Shown one piece after another: positions 1-11,843 of a stretch of 64,000 bases of DNA. Each line of letters begins with the position of its first letter. The stretch's first letter is position 1. This DNA comes from Bugula neritina (lineage: Eukaryota > Bryozoa > Gymnolaemata > Cheilostomatida > Bugulidae): positions 23,648,819 to 23,712,818 of the forward strand of contig OZ037768.1 of NCBI GenBank assembly GCA_964035545.1. Reading direction: 5' to 3'. A model generated the notes under the pieces. It ran no database searches. It worked only from the letters and a program-made list of their open reading frames with translations, and was not told the DNA's origin. Made by a program: the position numbers and the translations under genes.

Positions 1-249
1 AGTATTTGTATCTATTATTATGATAATCTGTACTACTACTATTACTACTACTACTGCTACTACTAGTACTACTACTGCTGCTGCTACTATTACTACTACT
101 ACTACTGCTACTAGTACTGCTACTACTACTACTACTACTACTGCTACTGCTACTACTACTACTGCTACTACTGCTACTGCTACTACTACTACTGCTACTA
201 CTGCTGCTGGTACTACTACTGCTACTACCACTACTACTACTACTGCTAG

Positions 250-286
<37 letters not shown>

Positions 287-372
287 GTTGCTGCTACTAC
301 TACTACTACTACTACTGCTGCTGCTGCTACTACTACTACTACTACTACTACTACTGCTGCTGCTGCTACTAG

Positions 373-409
<37 letters not shown>

Positions 410-493
410 GCTACTGCTACTACTACTGCTGTTACTACTACTAGCAGTATTACTAATGCTATTTCCTGACTAGCTATTACTTATGTTGTAAAG
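1..493. repeat. Triplet-repeat intron, (TAC)n with TGC variants
   Basis: From about 26 to 455 the plus strand is an almost pure run of TAC triplets with scattered TGC, TAG and TTA variants. It opens all forward frames (a poly-Thr-like frame at 20-469 and a poly-Leu frame at 288-473), but nothing in it looks like a protein. It ends about 38 bp before the first readable HDAC6 exon, so I read it as the end of an HDAC6 intron whose 5' side is outside the window. The acceptor at 492-493 has only a weak pyrimidine tract. Confidence 0.85.
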
Positions 494-3400
494 GACAGGG
501 TTCATGTACGATGAAGCCATGCTGGACTACAAATCGCTTCATGATGAGAATTACTTAGAAGCTCCAGAAAGAATTTCGTATACTTATGACAAATGCAGGA
601 CACAGGGTCTTGTGAAGAGGTGCATCAGATTGAAGGTAAATTTCACTGAAGTACTCTTTGTTATTTGACCTTGACCTTGTCGGTTTAGACTGGCACCAGC
701 GTTCCGATCCTCTGATCATGTGTCTTGTATGTTCTGGTACAGGTGGCGCCCTGCTCTGACGAAGATCTTCTATCCGTGCATGATACCGATTATGTCGAGA
801 AAATGACATCTTCTGGCAAAATGTCTAAAGAAGACCTCATCAGTATGGAACATGGCTATGATGCTGTATGCTTTCATCAGGTAGTTTGACCCCAGTATAT
901 TCTGTAGTAAGCCTATAGTTTAATGTCATGTCTACCATGTCGTCTGCTACTCTATAGTGTCATGTCTACCATGTCTTCTGCTTCTCTATAGTGTCATGTC
1001 TACCATGTCGTCTGCTACTCTATAGTGTCATGTCTACCATGTCGTCTGCTACTCTATAGTGTCATGTCTACCATGTCTTCTGCTACTCTATAGTGTCATG
1101 TCTACCATGTCTTCTGCTTCTCTATAGTGTCATGTTTACCATGTCTTCTGCTTCTCTATAGTGTCATGTCTACCATGTCTTCTGCTTCTCTATAGTGTCA
1201 TGTCTACCATGTCTTCTGCTTCTCTATAGTGTCATGTTTACCATGTCTTCTGCTTCTCTATAGTGTCATGTCTACCATGTCGTCTGCTTCTCTATAGTGT
1301 CATGTCTACCATGTCTTCTGCTTCTCTATAGTGTCATGTCTACCATGTCTTCTGCTACTCTATAGTGTCATGTCTACCATGTCTTCTGCTTCTCTATAGT
1401 GTCATGTCTACCATGTCTTCTGCTTCTCTATAGTGTCATGTCTACCATGTTTTCTGCTTCTCTATAGTGTCATGTCTACTTGATGGCTATTCTATCACAT
1501 ATAATGTGACACAACAATATGAATAATGTACGTCTTTTGTTGCTTTCCAGAACAGTATGAAGTGTGCCAAGCTATCTGCCGGAGCTACTATAGAAATGCT
1601 AAAGGCTATAGTGTCAGATCAAGTCACTAATGGACTCGCTGTTATTCGGTTTGTTGAATTCAAAATTAAAACATTGTTTGGCTTTATTTGAATAAACTTT
1701 CATCTATACTGTCTGTGAGATAATAGAATAAACAAAGTAAAATAGAAGATTGTATGTAAAGAAGTGAGGCTATAAGTTTATCATCGTCTTTATGATGAGG
1801 CGTCTCAATCATTTCAATTTTGATATGTTTTAGTTTAAAATGTTTATTTTGAAAAGTTTTGGATAGTTTCTAATTTCTTATCTTTTTATATATGAATTGA
1901 AAATGTTTACATATCAATCAGGATTCTTTTGTGCTTTAAGCTTACTGATTCCAACTAAGTTTTTTCGTACAATGTTGACATACATTATATTCTACAATGT
2001 CACCCTGTCACATATTACTCACTGCCACATGTCACTCAGTGTTACATGTCACTCACTGCCACATATCGCTCTGTCACATGTCTCACCCTGTCACATGTCA
2101 ATATTCTTTGTCTAGACCACCTGGACATCATGCAACGAAAGAGGGAGGCTGTGGTCATTGCTATTTCAACAATGTGGCGATTGCCACAAAACATTGTTTA
2201 GATAAATTGGGCTTAGCTAAAGTTCTTATTGTCGATTGGGATGTCCACCATGGGCAGGGCACTCAGAGAATGTTTTACAACGACCCCAGGTAATTTCATT
2301 TGTTATTTTATTTTTGTGAATACTTGGGTAAAGGTTTCCTTCAAAATAATTTTGTGTTGTGGCCCTACCATATTTTAATAATGCAACTTTTTTCCTCCGT
2401 TATAAAATTGTACTAAGTGAGTCATAGATGTATTGAGTGAGTCATAGCTGTACTGAGTGAGTCATAGCTGTACTGAGTGAGTCATAGCTGTACTGAGTGA
2501 GTCATAGCTGTACTGAGTGAGTCATAGCTGTACTGAGTGAGTCATAGCTGTACTGAGTGAGTCATAGCTGTACTGAGTCATAACTGTACTGAGTCATAAC
2601 TGTACTGAGTCATAGCTGTACTGAGTCATAGCTGTACTGAGTGAATCATAGCTATACTGAGTGAATCATAGCTGTACTGAGTGAGTCATAGCTGTACTGA
2701 GTGAATTATAACTATTACCCAATAATTAAACTAACTGCCACATGTACTTGTAGTAAAAGCTCTCTCAAAATTGTTGTTTTAGTATTGCATTTTCCTTTGC
2801 ACAAATATATTTGTATTAGACATTATGTGTCGAGTATATGCGTCTAAATGTGAGTTAATTTACAACAGGTATGAGATGTTTTTATTGAAATATGTATACA
2901 TATTATATAATTTACTTTCCCTTTATTAGCTGATTTTGACGTGTTGCATTTTAGAGTTCTGTACATCTCCATCCATCGCTATGAACATGGCTGGTTTTGG
3001 CCCAACCTTAGAGAGTCAGACTACGACTATATTGGAAAGAAGAAAGGCCTGGGTTATAATGTCAATATTCCTTTAAACAAGGTAGCTATTGAGTCGTACA
3101 TTCAGTCTAATAATATAGGCGCTTGTTTGTTACTATGGATACTTTGTTTACTTGTTGCTATAGATACTCTGTTCACTTGTTACCATGGTTACTCACTTGT
3201 TGCTACATCTCACAGACTGGTATGACAGATGGGGACTACCTTGCCATATTTCATCAGATCATTATGCCCCTAGCCATGGAGTTCAACCCGGACGCTGTCA
3301 TAGTATCCGCTGGTTACGACTGTGCTCTTGGATGTCCGGAGGTAACTTTCTACAGTACTCTGTCATCCCATTTTCACTCACTATCAGTGATGCTAAGTTT

Positions 3401-6400
3401 AGTTTTGAGGCAATGAGTAATAGACACACACGTTTAGCCTGGTGTTCTGTTTTCACTAGGGGGAGATGAAAGTGAGCCCCCCACTCTTCTCTCACCTGGT
3501 GCACATGCTGAAGAGTTTAGCCGATGGCCGTTTGGCTCTCATACTAGAAGGGGGGTACCACCTGGAGTCCCTCAGTGAGGGCGTGGCCTACTCTCTCAGA
3601 GCTTTACTGAATGATAGCTGCCCTCTCATTGGTCCTTCTCTTCCTCCACAACCAGAGTAAGGCTCTGTCTGTTTGTCTCTTTACAATCTTGTGTTTGTTG
3701 TAGAGTTTTGACTGAGAAACGAAGAATTTCTTATAAAAATCCACATTTTTCGTAGTTTTTAACTGGCATTTACTTTGTAAATCTTTTAAGCACCAAATTT
3801 TTTAGAAGTTTTGAAGATATCAGTTGTAATATTTTATAGAAAATAATATTTTCAACTAATTCATTTAGTGTTGCCGAGTATGTATCAGTATTAGCCAATC
3901 AAATTGAGTGTTGTATCAGCCTATCACCTCATTTGTTACACACGTCACAGGATGGTGAATGTTATACTGAACTGTATCAACCAGCTGAGACCATACTGGA
4001 AGTGTTTCCTCTACCAGAACACCGACTACAGTGAGAAGGCCGTGAACTTGGCAAGTGCTGACCCAAGGTGAGTGTAAGGCAACTGTTGGAGGTCATATTG
4101 AGGTCACTGAAGGTCATATTGAGGTCACTGAAGGTCATATTAAGGTCACTGGGATCATGTGTATATCAGTAAACATTGACCGAGACATGATAGTGTGTGT
4201 AGTAGACGTAACTTCACCTATTAGTAGGAATTCTGATTATTTCTTCAGACAATGCTGAGTATTATATTCAAGTGAATCTACCATATTTTCGGAAGGTATT
4301 AAACGGTGTTTTTCTTGAATTAATTGTTTTTCCTAACTATAAACTAAGAGCATTATGAAGGGAACATGTTTTTGAAATTGTGTTACACTGTTATACTTTA
4401 CTGATGAAAAATATTTCCACCAGTTTTGTGTTTTGTTTTGCTGTTTAATTCGATATTTTCAACTGTAGAGGCAAAGCGCCTCTGATCTTGGAAGACCCAG
4501 CATACCATGAGCTCTACAAGTGCGACGCTCAGCCTAAGGAGAAGAAAGATGCCTTCACCGAAGAGATCAAAGAGATTGTGAAAGCACACCCAACCAGAAC
4601 GACTCAACATCGGTACCACAGTCTATAAATTGTCTCCACCTGATTGTGGATTAGATATTGTTGGAGTTGCCTTTTGCCATATAATACTTTCTTGGATTAG
4701 AAAACTTGTGAATTACAGTATAATGGCTTATACACTGTAAATGTAGACTATAAAGTTTAAGGTTACGAAAGGGTTTGAGAACTTACCATTTCGCATTACA
4801 TAATGCATTCACATTCACCGTCATATAATCTAAAGATTATTTTCTGGTGAACTTGTCTCTACTTAGTTCAGACTCAAGTAATTCTCGAGTTTTCTAATAG
4901 TGAGCAGCAGGCGTTATGTAATGCGACATTTTGCAGGACGAGTTACGTGTACGATGACCACATGATGGAGCATAAGAATGTCCTTGAACCTTCACATCCC
5001 GAGAAGCCGGAGCGAATCTCGTGGATAAGAGACATGCTGGAAGAGTACGGTCTGCTGGAGAAGTGCATCAAACTGGCGAGTCGTAGAGCTACCCGGGAGG
5101 AGCTGAACCTGGTGCATGAGTGAGTAGTGCAGACGCAGATGTGTGCGCGTGCAGACGTTGACAGTATTATACTGTATTACACCCACTGTTACAATTTACA
5201 AGAATATATTGAACTATTTGATAGACTGTATATTGTTTATACATTGTAGTGCTACCACAAGTCTACTTATAATATATTCTGCATTTGATAAGTGCACAAT
5301 ATAACTCATGACTTTGAGCTGTTTAATTCAATAAAAACTGTTTATTTAATTAAAAAATAATAGTCAGGTTCTTTTCATTGTCCAATCATTTAAATTAAAA
5401 AATTTTAAATATTTAATATTCTAAAATTTAGTTTTTTATTTGAAACTTTTTACATAATCTGACTTTTGATAATTTCACCTTTAACCTTGAGTTCAACCAC
5501 ACAATGGTACTAAAAATTCGGGGTAGCAGTGCGTCTCGTTACACCCAATTCACACTTCCTGTATCCTGTGTAGTTTGAAGCACATAGAAAGAATAAAGGA
5601 GCTGGAGACAACCAAACCCTGTGAGTACCCGGCTATTGAGGCGACTCTAGACTCTATCTACATCCACCCCAAGTCCTACAGCTGTGCCCTCATGGCTGCC
5701 GGCAGTCTTCTCAACGTCGTAGACTCTGTGATGACTGATGAGGTAGGCGTGTCGTGATTTATGGAGCTCAGTCTACATTTTACCAGCTTAAATTAACCAG
5801 TTTTAATAAAACATAAAAGCAGAATGGTAGTTGAGGAAAAATAAATCATATTGAAGTCTTCCCATCTTGTTATTTACTGGTAATTAGAAAATAAGCTGAT
5901 ATGTAGCAGTATTGTCTATATTCTACTAGTTTTTGCACTAATCATACTAGTTTCGCTGTATTTATTATTACTTGCAGTTAAATGGTTACTCTTTCAATTC
6001 TTGTATCACCTACAGAAACTAACTCTGTTTTAACTGAGCTATTTTAGAAAGTTTCCATTAATAAATCATTCTTTGTTGCAGACAAGAAATGGGTTCGCTA
6101 TAATCAGACCACCTGGTCACCACGCGGAGGCCAACATACCGTGTGGGTTCTGTTTCTTCAATAACGTCCCCATTGCTGCTAAATACGCACAGAAGAAGCA
6201 CTCAGCTAAGAAGTGAGTGTCACTATCTGTACAACTTATCTGTTACTATCTGTACTACTTATCTGTCACTATCTGTACTACTTATCTGTTACTATCTGTA
6301 CAACTTATCTGTCACTATCTGTACAACTTATCTGTCACTATCTGTACAACTTATCTGTTACTATCTGTACAACTTATCTGCTACTATCTGTACAACTTAT

Positions 6401-9400
6401 CTGTTACTATCTGTACTACCTATCTGTCACTATCTCTACAACTTATCTGTTACTATCTGTACAACTTATCTGTTACTATCTCTACAACTTATCTGTCACT
6501 ATCTGTACAACTTATCTGTCACTATCTGTACAACTTATCTGTTACTATCTGTACTACCTATCTGTTACTATCTCTACAACTTATCTGTCACTATCTCTAC
6601 AACTTATCTGTCACTATCTGTACAACTTATCTGTCACTATCTGTACTACCTATCTGTCACTATCTGTACAACTTATCTGCTACTATCTGTACAACTTATC
6701 TGCTACTATCTGTACAACTTATCTGCTACTATCTGTACAACTTATCTGTTACTATCTGTACTACTTATCTGTTACTATCTGTACTACTTATCTGCTACTA
6801 TCTGTACAACTTATCTGTTACTATCTGTACTACTTATCTGTTATTATTCACTGCAGGATTATGATCATGGACTGGGATGTTCACCATGGTAACGGCACTC
6901 AACACATGTTTGAATCTGATGACTCAGTTCTGTATATCTCACTCCATCGCTATGACAACGGCTTCTTCTACCCCGGCTCAGCTGACGCTAACTACGACAA
7001 AGTTGGCAAAGGGAAGGGTGAAGGTTTCAATGTCAACATTCCTTTCAACTCCAAGGTATAGACACGTAGACTGTTGTAGGATGTGTGACTATTCTGTGGG
7101 TGTTTTAGACGTACTGTTACCTGTATTTACCTGTTCCAGGTGTCTCCGTTTTATTACCTTGTCAATTCTGGTCCACCAGAGGGAATGCCGGGAGATGCTG
7201 AATATATAGCAGCGTTTCAACAGATTGTCATGCCTATATGCTATGAGGTACAACATATTCCGTAGTCCGTTGTATCAATTTATTGTTGTCTTATGAGCAC
7301 ACAACTCCTATATTTAGTCAGTATGTTGCAAGAAAACTATGCTAATCTGTTTTATATTTGTTTTTATAAAGTTGAAGTATAAACAATCCACTTATTTACT
7401 ATAAATTATTGCTGCTTCAAGTGTAATTTATAGTATTAAAGTGTCAGCCTATATGTATGTATATATGTGAAGGAATTAAATTTATTCTAAACTTACCGCA
7501 CTACAATAGGGTCACATAATAGGGTGTGCAATCCTGTATTTAGTATCATGGTATATTGTATGCTATGTCATAGTATATTATTACAATATATTATATTATA
7601 TAACAGTATAGTATGTTATACCACAGTATACTATATTATATTATATTACAATATACTATGTTATATTACAGTATACTATATTATACTACATTATATTATA
7701 TTACAATATACTATGTTATATTACAGTATACTATATTATACTACATTATATTATATTACAATATACTATGTTATATTACAGTATGCTCCTGATCTTATTT
7801 TCATATCTGCTGGGTTTGATGCTGCTAAAGGCGATCCACTGGTAGGTTTCACTCAGTTACTTTTCTGTCATAGTTTTTATTAAAATCTTAGCCATTAGAT
7901 GAATCTTACTTATGGTGTTCTATGTCTACAGTATTGCCTGGATTATTTGTCAAGTTTTTGTAGCCTGTGATTTCATATTTGTCTGCATTGGTAGGGAAGG
8001 TATCGCATCACCCCCGGTGGATATGCCCACATGACTCATATGCTGACTTCCTTAGCCAATGGAAGAGTGATTCTAGCTCTGGAGGTGAGTGGAATATTTC
8101 CTTCTGCTCTCTTGTGTTTATGGAGAGAAGTACTTGCGTCATTCTGTGTTACTCCTTCTGATTGGCTACCTTCAGGGAGGTTACAACCTCAACTCAATAT
8201 CAGAGAGTTTCTCTGCGTGTGTTGACGTCATGCTGGGCGGAACCCCTCCGAGGATACAGGATACTGAGCCCGCAGCAAATGCCGTGGAAACTATTAAAAA
8301 TGTAATCAGCGTACATAAGAAGTACTGGAAGTCTCTTTGCTGTGATGGTGAGTCACTAGTTTTTGTTGTAGTTTTATGATGTCATCATATTTTGTGTGTG
8401 ATGCCATCATACTCAAAGAGCTTGTCATTGCTTGCTTTTTTAGTCACTCTGCCATACAATGAGACAGAGATTTTGGAACTGAAAAAGGAAAAGCAGGAAG
8501 AAGCAAAGGAGAAAAAGTTAGTATGAATCAGCTGAAGTCTGCGTTTCTAGAACGTTTTTCAGGATAATTAGCAGCGACAGTAGCCGTAATCATTTGTCAA
8601 GGTTCTGTCTTTTCTCTTGTATGTCTAGTAGTTCTGGAAAGTTCCTGCTGTGTTTCAGAGTGCCGTCTGATTTGGATGACCTGTCAACCAAGTTGAAGGC
8701 CACGATGCTCGAGTTGAACGGATCAGACTCTGAGACTCCGCCCACAGAAGGTTCTTCTGATGCCCCGCCCTCAGCATCTGATACTACGCAATCGGCAGCA
8801 CCTTCTAAACCATCAGACGATGACATCACTCAGCTAGGGGCCGCTGCCGCAGTGCCGTCACCTGCTGACCAGGTATGAGAGACATAGCGGCTGATTGGAC
8901 AGTCATGTTAAGAAAGTTTTGATTGATGTAGTAATACTAGTATCTAGTAATTCAGCTTCAACAATCAGTAAATGATTTCAGTGACTGACTATTTTTACTA
9001 TTTTTTGCTAAATTGTATGAAGAAATACTTTATTCTATTAATAAAGTATTTCTTGCGCTAGAAATACTTTATTCTATTAATAAAGTATTTCTTGCGCTAG
9101 AAATACTTTATTCTATTAATAAAGTATTTCTTGCGCTAGAAATACTTTATTCTATTAATAAAGTATTTCTTGCGCTAGAAATGTGTGTTGAGGTTCAGAA
9201 TGATGTGATCAGCTTTTTAAATTATGTCTGCATCAGAATAATATTTATAAAGACTTATTTTCCATTCAGGAATTGTTGGTGCTTTTGTAATTTTATATTT
9301 TAATGAAATATATTGCTAAACACACGCATGCAATGAAATGAGTTGTTTATTATGTCGAGTCAGTTGATCACCTTTTTGCTCTGCCCAGAACTTTAATCAT

Positions 9401-10628
9401 TCTACTAATACAGTTAATGTATGGTTTCTTTCTTCAAGTATATTCACATAAGTGTCCCCATGCTTTGTTTGAATGCACAATTTTTTACTATTGTTGCAGA
9501 GAAATAAATATAGTGTTTATGAACAAAAATAAGTGATTAAAACAATATTTACTTTTAAGGCAACCTTTAACTTAACTTAAATGAATGTTAACATAATTTT
9601 CAAAGTATTTTTACATCAACCCCCTTACTGCCAGGCTCAAAACTTCAGTGTCTCTTTTTCAAAATCAAATAAACTTCATCTAATAAACTGATTAATTTAA
9701 CGTTTCATGATGTTGAATTGTGATGTAATTTTGGAGGGAGCCACAGAGCTGTTTGCTGTCACCCCCCTCTCGTGGTGCGCCCATTTAGAGGACAACCAAC
9801 CTCTGACCCAGGACTTGGATATTTCTGTTCCTTGTATGGAGTGTGGGCATGTTGGAGAGAACTGGGTGTGCTTGACCTGCTATAAGGTAGTATGACATCA
9901 CACTACTCACACACTGATGACATCACACTACTCACATACTGATGACATCACACTACTCACATACTGATAACATAGCACTCATACACTGATGACATCACAC
10001 TAGTCACATAAAGATGACATCACACTGGTCACATATCAAACCAGTCGTGACTATATCTTGTGGGTTACAGGTATACTGTAGCAGATATGTGACTATATCT
10101 TGTGGGTTACAGGTGTACTGTACCAGATATGTGACTATATCTTGTGGGTTACAGGTGTACTGTAGCAGATATGTGACTATATCTTGTGGGTTACAGGTGT
10201 ACTGTAGCAGATATGTGAATGAACACATGCTGTTCCATTCAATTGAAACTGAACACAAGATGGTGTTGAGTTACTCGGACCTTTCCACGTGGTGTTATGG
10301 CTGTGACTCTTACGTACACAATATAGTAAGTATACCACTGTATACTATGTACACAATATAGTAAGTATATCACTGTATACTATGTACACAATATAGTAAG
10401 TATATCACTGTATACTATGTACACAATATAGTAAGTATATCACTGTATACTATGTTCACAATACAGTAAGTATATCACTGTATACTATGTACACAATATA
10501 GTAAGTATACCACTCATTATTAAGTACAAATGGCCTAAACACAGTTATATATCTTACAGGAGCTGCTACCAATGAAAGACTCGGCTTACAGGAGTAAATT
10601 TGGACGACCCTTGGAGGGTGGCTATTAG
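494..10628 (+). CDS. HDAC6: HDAC6-type class IIb histone/tubulin deacetylase (5' partial)
   Basis: Zn-dependent lysine deacetylase with two catalytic domains and a C-terminal ubiquitin-binding ZnF-UBP; known HDAC6 proteins act mostly in the cytoplasm on tubulin and other targets. Exons read by eye: 494-635, 743-880, 1551-1648, 2116-2289, 2955-3081, 3216-3341, 3460-3656, 3951-4067, 4469-4612, 4937-5119, 5574-5742, 6082-6212, 6857-7055, 7140-7247, 7782-7841, 7995-8084, 8176-8347, 8444-8516, 8659-8872, 9737-9886, 10197-10325, 10560-10628. Phases agree throughout and give 1003 in-frame codons including TAG. Domain 1 shows [27 protein letters not shown] and LEGGYHLES; domain 2 shows [33 protein letters not shown] and LEGGYNLNS, so both keep the His-His pair, metal ligands and catalytic Tyr. 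An acidic Ser/Pro linker (8659-8872) precedes the finger ([18 protein letters not shown], then VYCSRY). The finger separates it from HDAC10. The N terminus is outside the window. Least certain boundaries: acceptors at 494 and 9737. Confidence 0.95.
921..1480. repeat. 34-bp minisatellite in HDAC6 intron
   Basis: About 16 copies of a 34-bp unit with core CATGTCTACCATGTCTTCTG fill most of the intron between exons 743-880 and 1551-1648. Variants alternate CTTCTG/CGTCTG and CTTCTC/CTACTC. Four copies contain CGTCTGC, the complement of a heptamer over-represented across this window. Confidence 0.95.
1985..2102. repeat. Degenerate CACATGTCACTC-type repeat
   Basis: A short degenerate series of CACATGTCAC / CACTGCCACAT / ACCCTGTCACATGT words lies just upstream of the HDAC6 acceptor at 2114-2115. 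It supplies C/T-rich sequence next to the splice site. No clean period can be assigned. Confidence 0.6.
2411..2712. repeat. 20-bp minisatellite in HDAC6 intron
   Basis: About 15 copies of the unit TACTGAGTGAGTCATAGCTG, with a block of shorter copies near 2575-2640 that lack GAGTGA. It sits in the intron between exons 2116-2289 and 2955-3081. Full units contain GTGAGT, a strong 5' splice-site hexamer, on the sense strand. Confidence 0.95.
4088..4153. repeat. 21-bp tandem repeat, three copies, HDAC6 intron
   Basis: Three tandem copies of a 21-bp unit with core GGTCATATTGAGGTCACTGA start about 20 bp after the donor at 4068. The period is a multiple of three, so the intronic start stays open in one frame. 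Confidence 0.85.
6217..6848. repeat. 23-bp minisatellite filling an HDAC6 intron
   Basis: About 27 copies of a 23-bp unit with core CTATCTGTACAACTTATCTG occupy essentially the whole intron between exons 6082-6212 and 6857-7055. The period is not a multiple of three, which is why three overlapping forward frames stay open over it. None of these frames is protein-like. Confidence 0.97.
7550..7790. repeat. AT-rich 55-bp repeat containing an HDAC6 splice acceptor
   Basis: An AT-rich repeat with a period of about 55 bp and internal sub-repeats built from TATATTACAATATAC and GTTATATTACAGTATAC. The acceptor of exon 7782-7841 is the ATATTACAG at the end of the last unit, and the exon begins TATGCT where earlier units read TATACT. 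Earlier units therefore carry near-identical upstream acceptors. Confidence 0.85.
8873..9736. other. Long HDAC6 intron
   Basis: Between the acidic linker exon and the first zinc-finger exon both boundaries are phase 0. I see no further exon here. The only distinct content is the hairpin array at 9020-9183; the rest is AT-rich sequence. Confidence 0.7.
9020..9183. repeat. 39-bp hairpin-forming tandem repeat (4 copies)
   Basis: Four near-identical 39-bp units. Each contains an 11-bp inverted repeat, AAATACTTTAT and ATAAAGTATTT, around a 7-base loop TCTATTA, followed by the spacer TTGCGCTAG. A transcript could fold into four successive hairpins. Because 39 is a multiple of 3, a 13-residue repeat frame stays open, but it lies in an intron and is not supported as coding. 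Confidence 0.95.
9893..10027. repeat. 25-bp tandem repeat in HDAC6 zinc-finger intron
   Basis: About five copies of a 25-bp unit with core GACATCACACTACTCACA, beginning a few bases after the donor at 9887. It is followed directly by the 42-bp array, so this intron is nearly all tandem repeat. Confidence 0.9.
10047..10214 (+). repeat. 42-bp tandem duplication of an intron-exon junction (four splice acceptors)
   Basis: Four 42-bp units. Each holds an intron end (TATCTTGTGGGTTACAG) followed by the first six codons of the zinc-finger exon (V Y C S/T R Y). Candidate exon starts are 10071, 10113, 10155 and 10197, exactly 42 bp apart. The unit is 14 codons and stop-free, so any of the four acceptors keeps frame; earlier ones would insert one to three extra 14-aa blocks into the ZnF-UBP. 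The last copy (10197) gives the family-like finger and is my choice for the CDS. Confidence 0.93.
10311..10515 (+). repeat. 35-bp tandem duplication of an exon-intron junction (six splice donors)
   Basis: Nearly six 35-bp units. Each contains the 3' end of the zinc-finger exon (TACACAATATA) joined to a strong donor (GTAAGTAT). Donor GTs fall at 10326, 10361, 10396, 10431, 10466 and 10501. Only the first keeps the normal reading frame; extending the exon past it meets TAG at 10359-10361, so distal donors would truncate the protein before its last exon. Confidence 0.92.
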
Positions 10629-10856
10629 AATATACTTTGCTAGCTGAATTTAGATAAGAGCGGTTTTTCCTTTCAACTACATTACATTCTCATATAAATA
10701 TGAAGTTAGTTACTGTAAACATTTAATACTGTTACTTTTTTATTTATTATGCAATTATTTTATATGATGTACATTCTATTATGAGTTACAGTGGATTTAT
10801 AACTTAATTTGAGAATATGACTTTGGAAAGTTTCGATTCAACAATATTTTCAGAAC

Positions 10857-10862
10857 TTTATT
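10857..10862 (-). promoter_or_regulatory. Candidate SGSM polyadenylation signal AATAAA (minus strand)
   Basis: TTTATT on the plus strand reads AATAAA on the minus strand, about 980 bp downstream of the SGSM stop. If used, the SGSM 3' UTR would overlap the HDAC6 3' UTR. Support is motif and position only. Confidence 0.35.
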
Positions 10863-10950
10863 CTCACACTGTGAAAACTGTGAAACTGAAAATGAGATAA
10901 TTTGCATAAAAACAGAATATTCAACTTCTTTTACTCTAATAAAACATAAA

Positions 10951-10956
10951 AATAAA
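10951..10956 (+). promoter_or_regulatory. Candidate HDAC6 polyadenylation signal AATAAA
   Basis: A canonical AATAAA about 320 bp after the HDAC6 stop. The region is AT-rich, so a chance match is possible; chosen on position only. Confidence 0.4.
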
Positions 10957-11843
10957 TCACTTAATTAAAGATTATACTATGCTAGACATGGAAGTTATTA
11001 CAATGACATAAACAAAAATAGACCATGTTGTAAGTATACAATCTATAGAGAATACAATGGCAGGTCTGAAGGTGACTAGAATAAGACAACTCCCTGTGAA
11101 CACGGAGCCAATTCTTGTCTGACTAGAGGGAAGAATAGTTTGTCAGCCGAAAAGTGGTAAACACCAAACTCAGCCACTCATCAGTGTTGATGTGAAACGC
11201 AGACGTCAAGAAGATTTTACAAACAGTTTATGAACAGAAATTGGCAAACTTTCGACTGCAAATTAACGCATCACAAAAAGCTACTGCTTTGGAATACTAA
11301 CTACTCTTGTATAAAAATAATATGCTTTACTGTAATTATTACACTTCATTGTCAGTGCCAGAAATGTGTACGGCACACAGGAAATTCATCTCCATGTGTT
11401 GGGACTCGAATAAAACAACTTCAATGACTTAGTATAAACGAATAAACTCCAAAGATGACTAGTTCAACATAAACGGGATACAATATGATTGTCTCCAGGC
11501 AAGTGTACGCACAACTTAACATCTTCAGAACGAATCAGGACGGAGCAAAGATGAACTGACCTCAATTGCCAACAACCTAGGCTACAGTAACTCAAGCTTG
11601 ACCTCTACGGCCAGTAATATAGAAGTTACTTCTGCATTAATCTGCAGATATTATTGTGAATAACATTCTCAAATCCGCACAAATAATACCCAAGACTACA
11701 TCATATAATTAAAAATAAAACTCAATAGAAAAATACTACTGTGATTGAATACAAGTTAGGAATGCTCAACAAAATAATGGATTTAAAAATATAACTGAAT
11801 ACTCACAAAAATATATATATATATATAAGTGAACAATTGTAAG

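Larger units (their letters stand above)
10629..11843. other. Tail-to-tail 3' UTR region between HDAC6 and SGSM
   Basis: The plus-strand HDAC6 stop (10626-10628) and minus-strand SGSM stop (11844-11846) face each other across about 1.2 kb. Both 3' UTRs must lie here and probably overlap, judging from candidate polyadenylation signals on each strand. I see no additional gene. Confidence 0.7.

Noticed and set aside
20-469. Poly-Thr / poly-Leu ORFs at the left edge
   Set aside because: Pure triplet repeat adjacent to an HDAC6 acceptor; treated as intron.
6143-7061. Three overlapping long forward ORFs (215-282 aa)
   Set aside because: They run over the 23-bp minisatellite; the real HDAC6 exons 6082-6212 and 6857-7055 join in phase without it.
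494-10628. HDAC10 or class IIa HDAC as an alternative identity
   Set aside because: Two catalytic-competent domains with GGY catalytic tyrosines plus a ZnF-UBP finger fit HDAC6 only.
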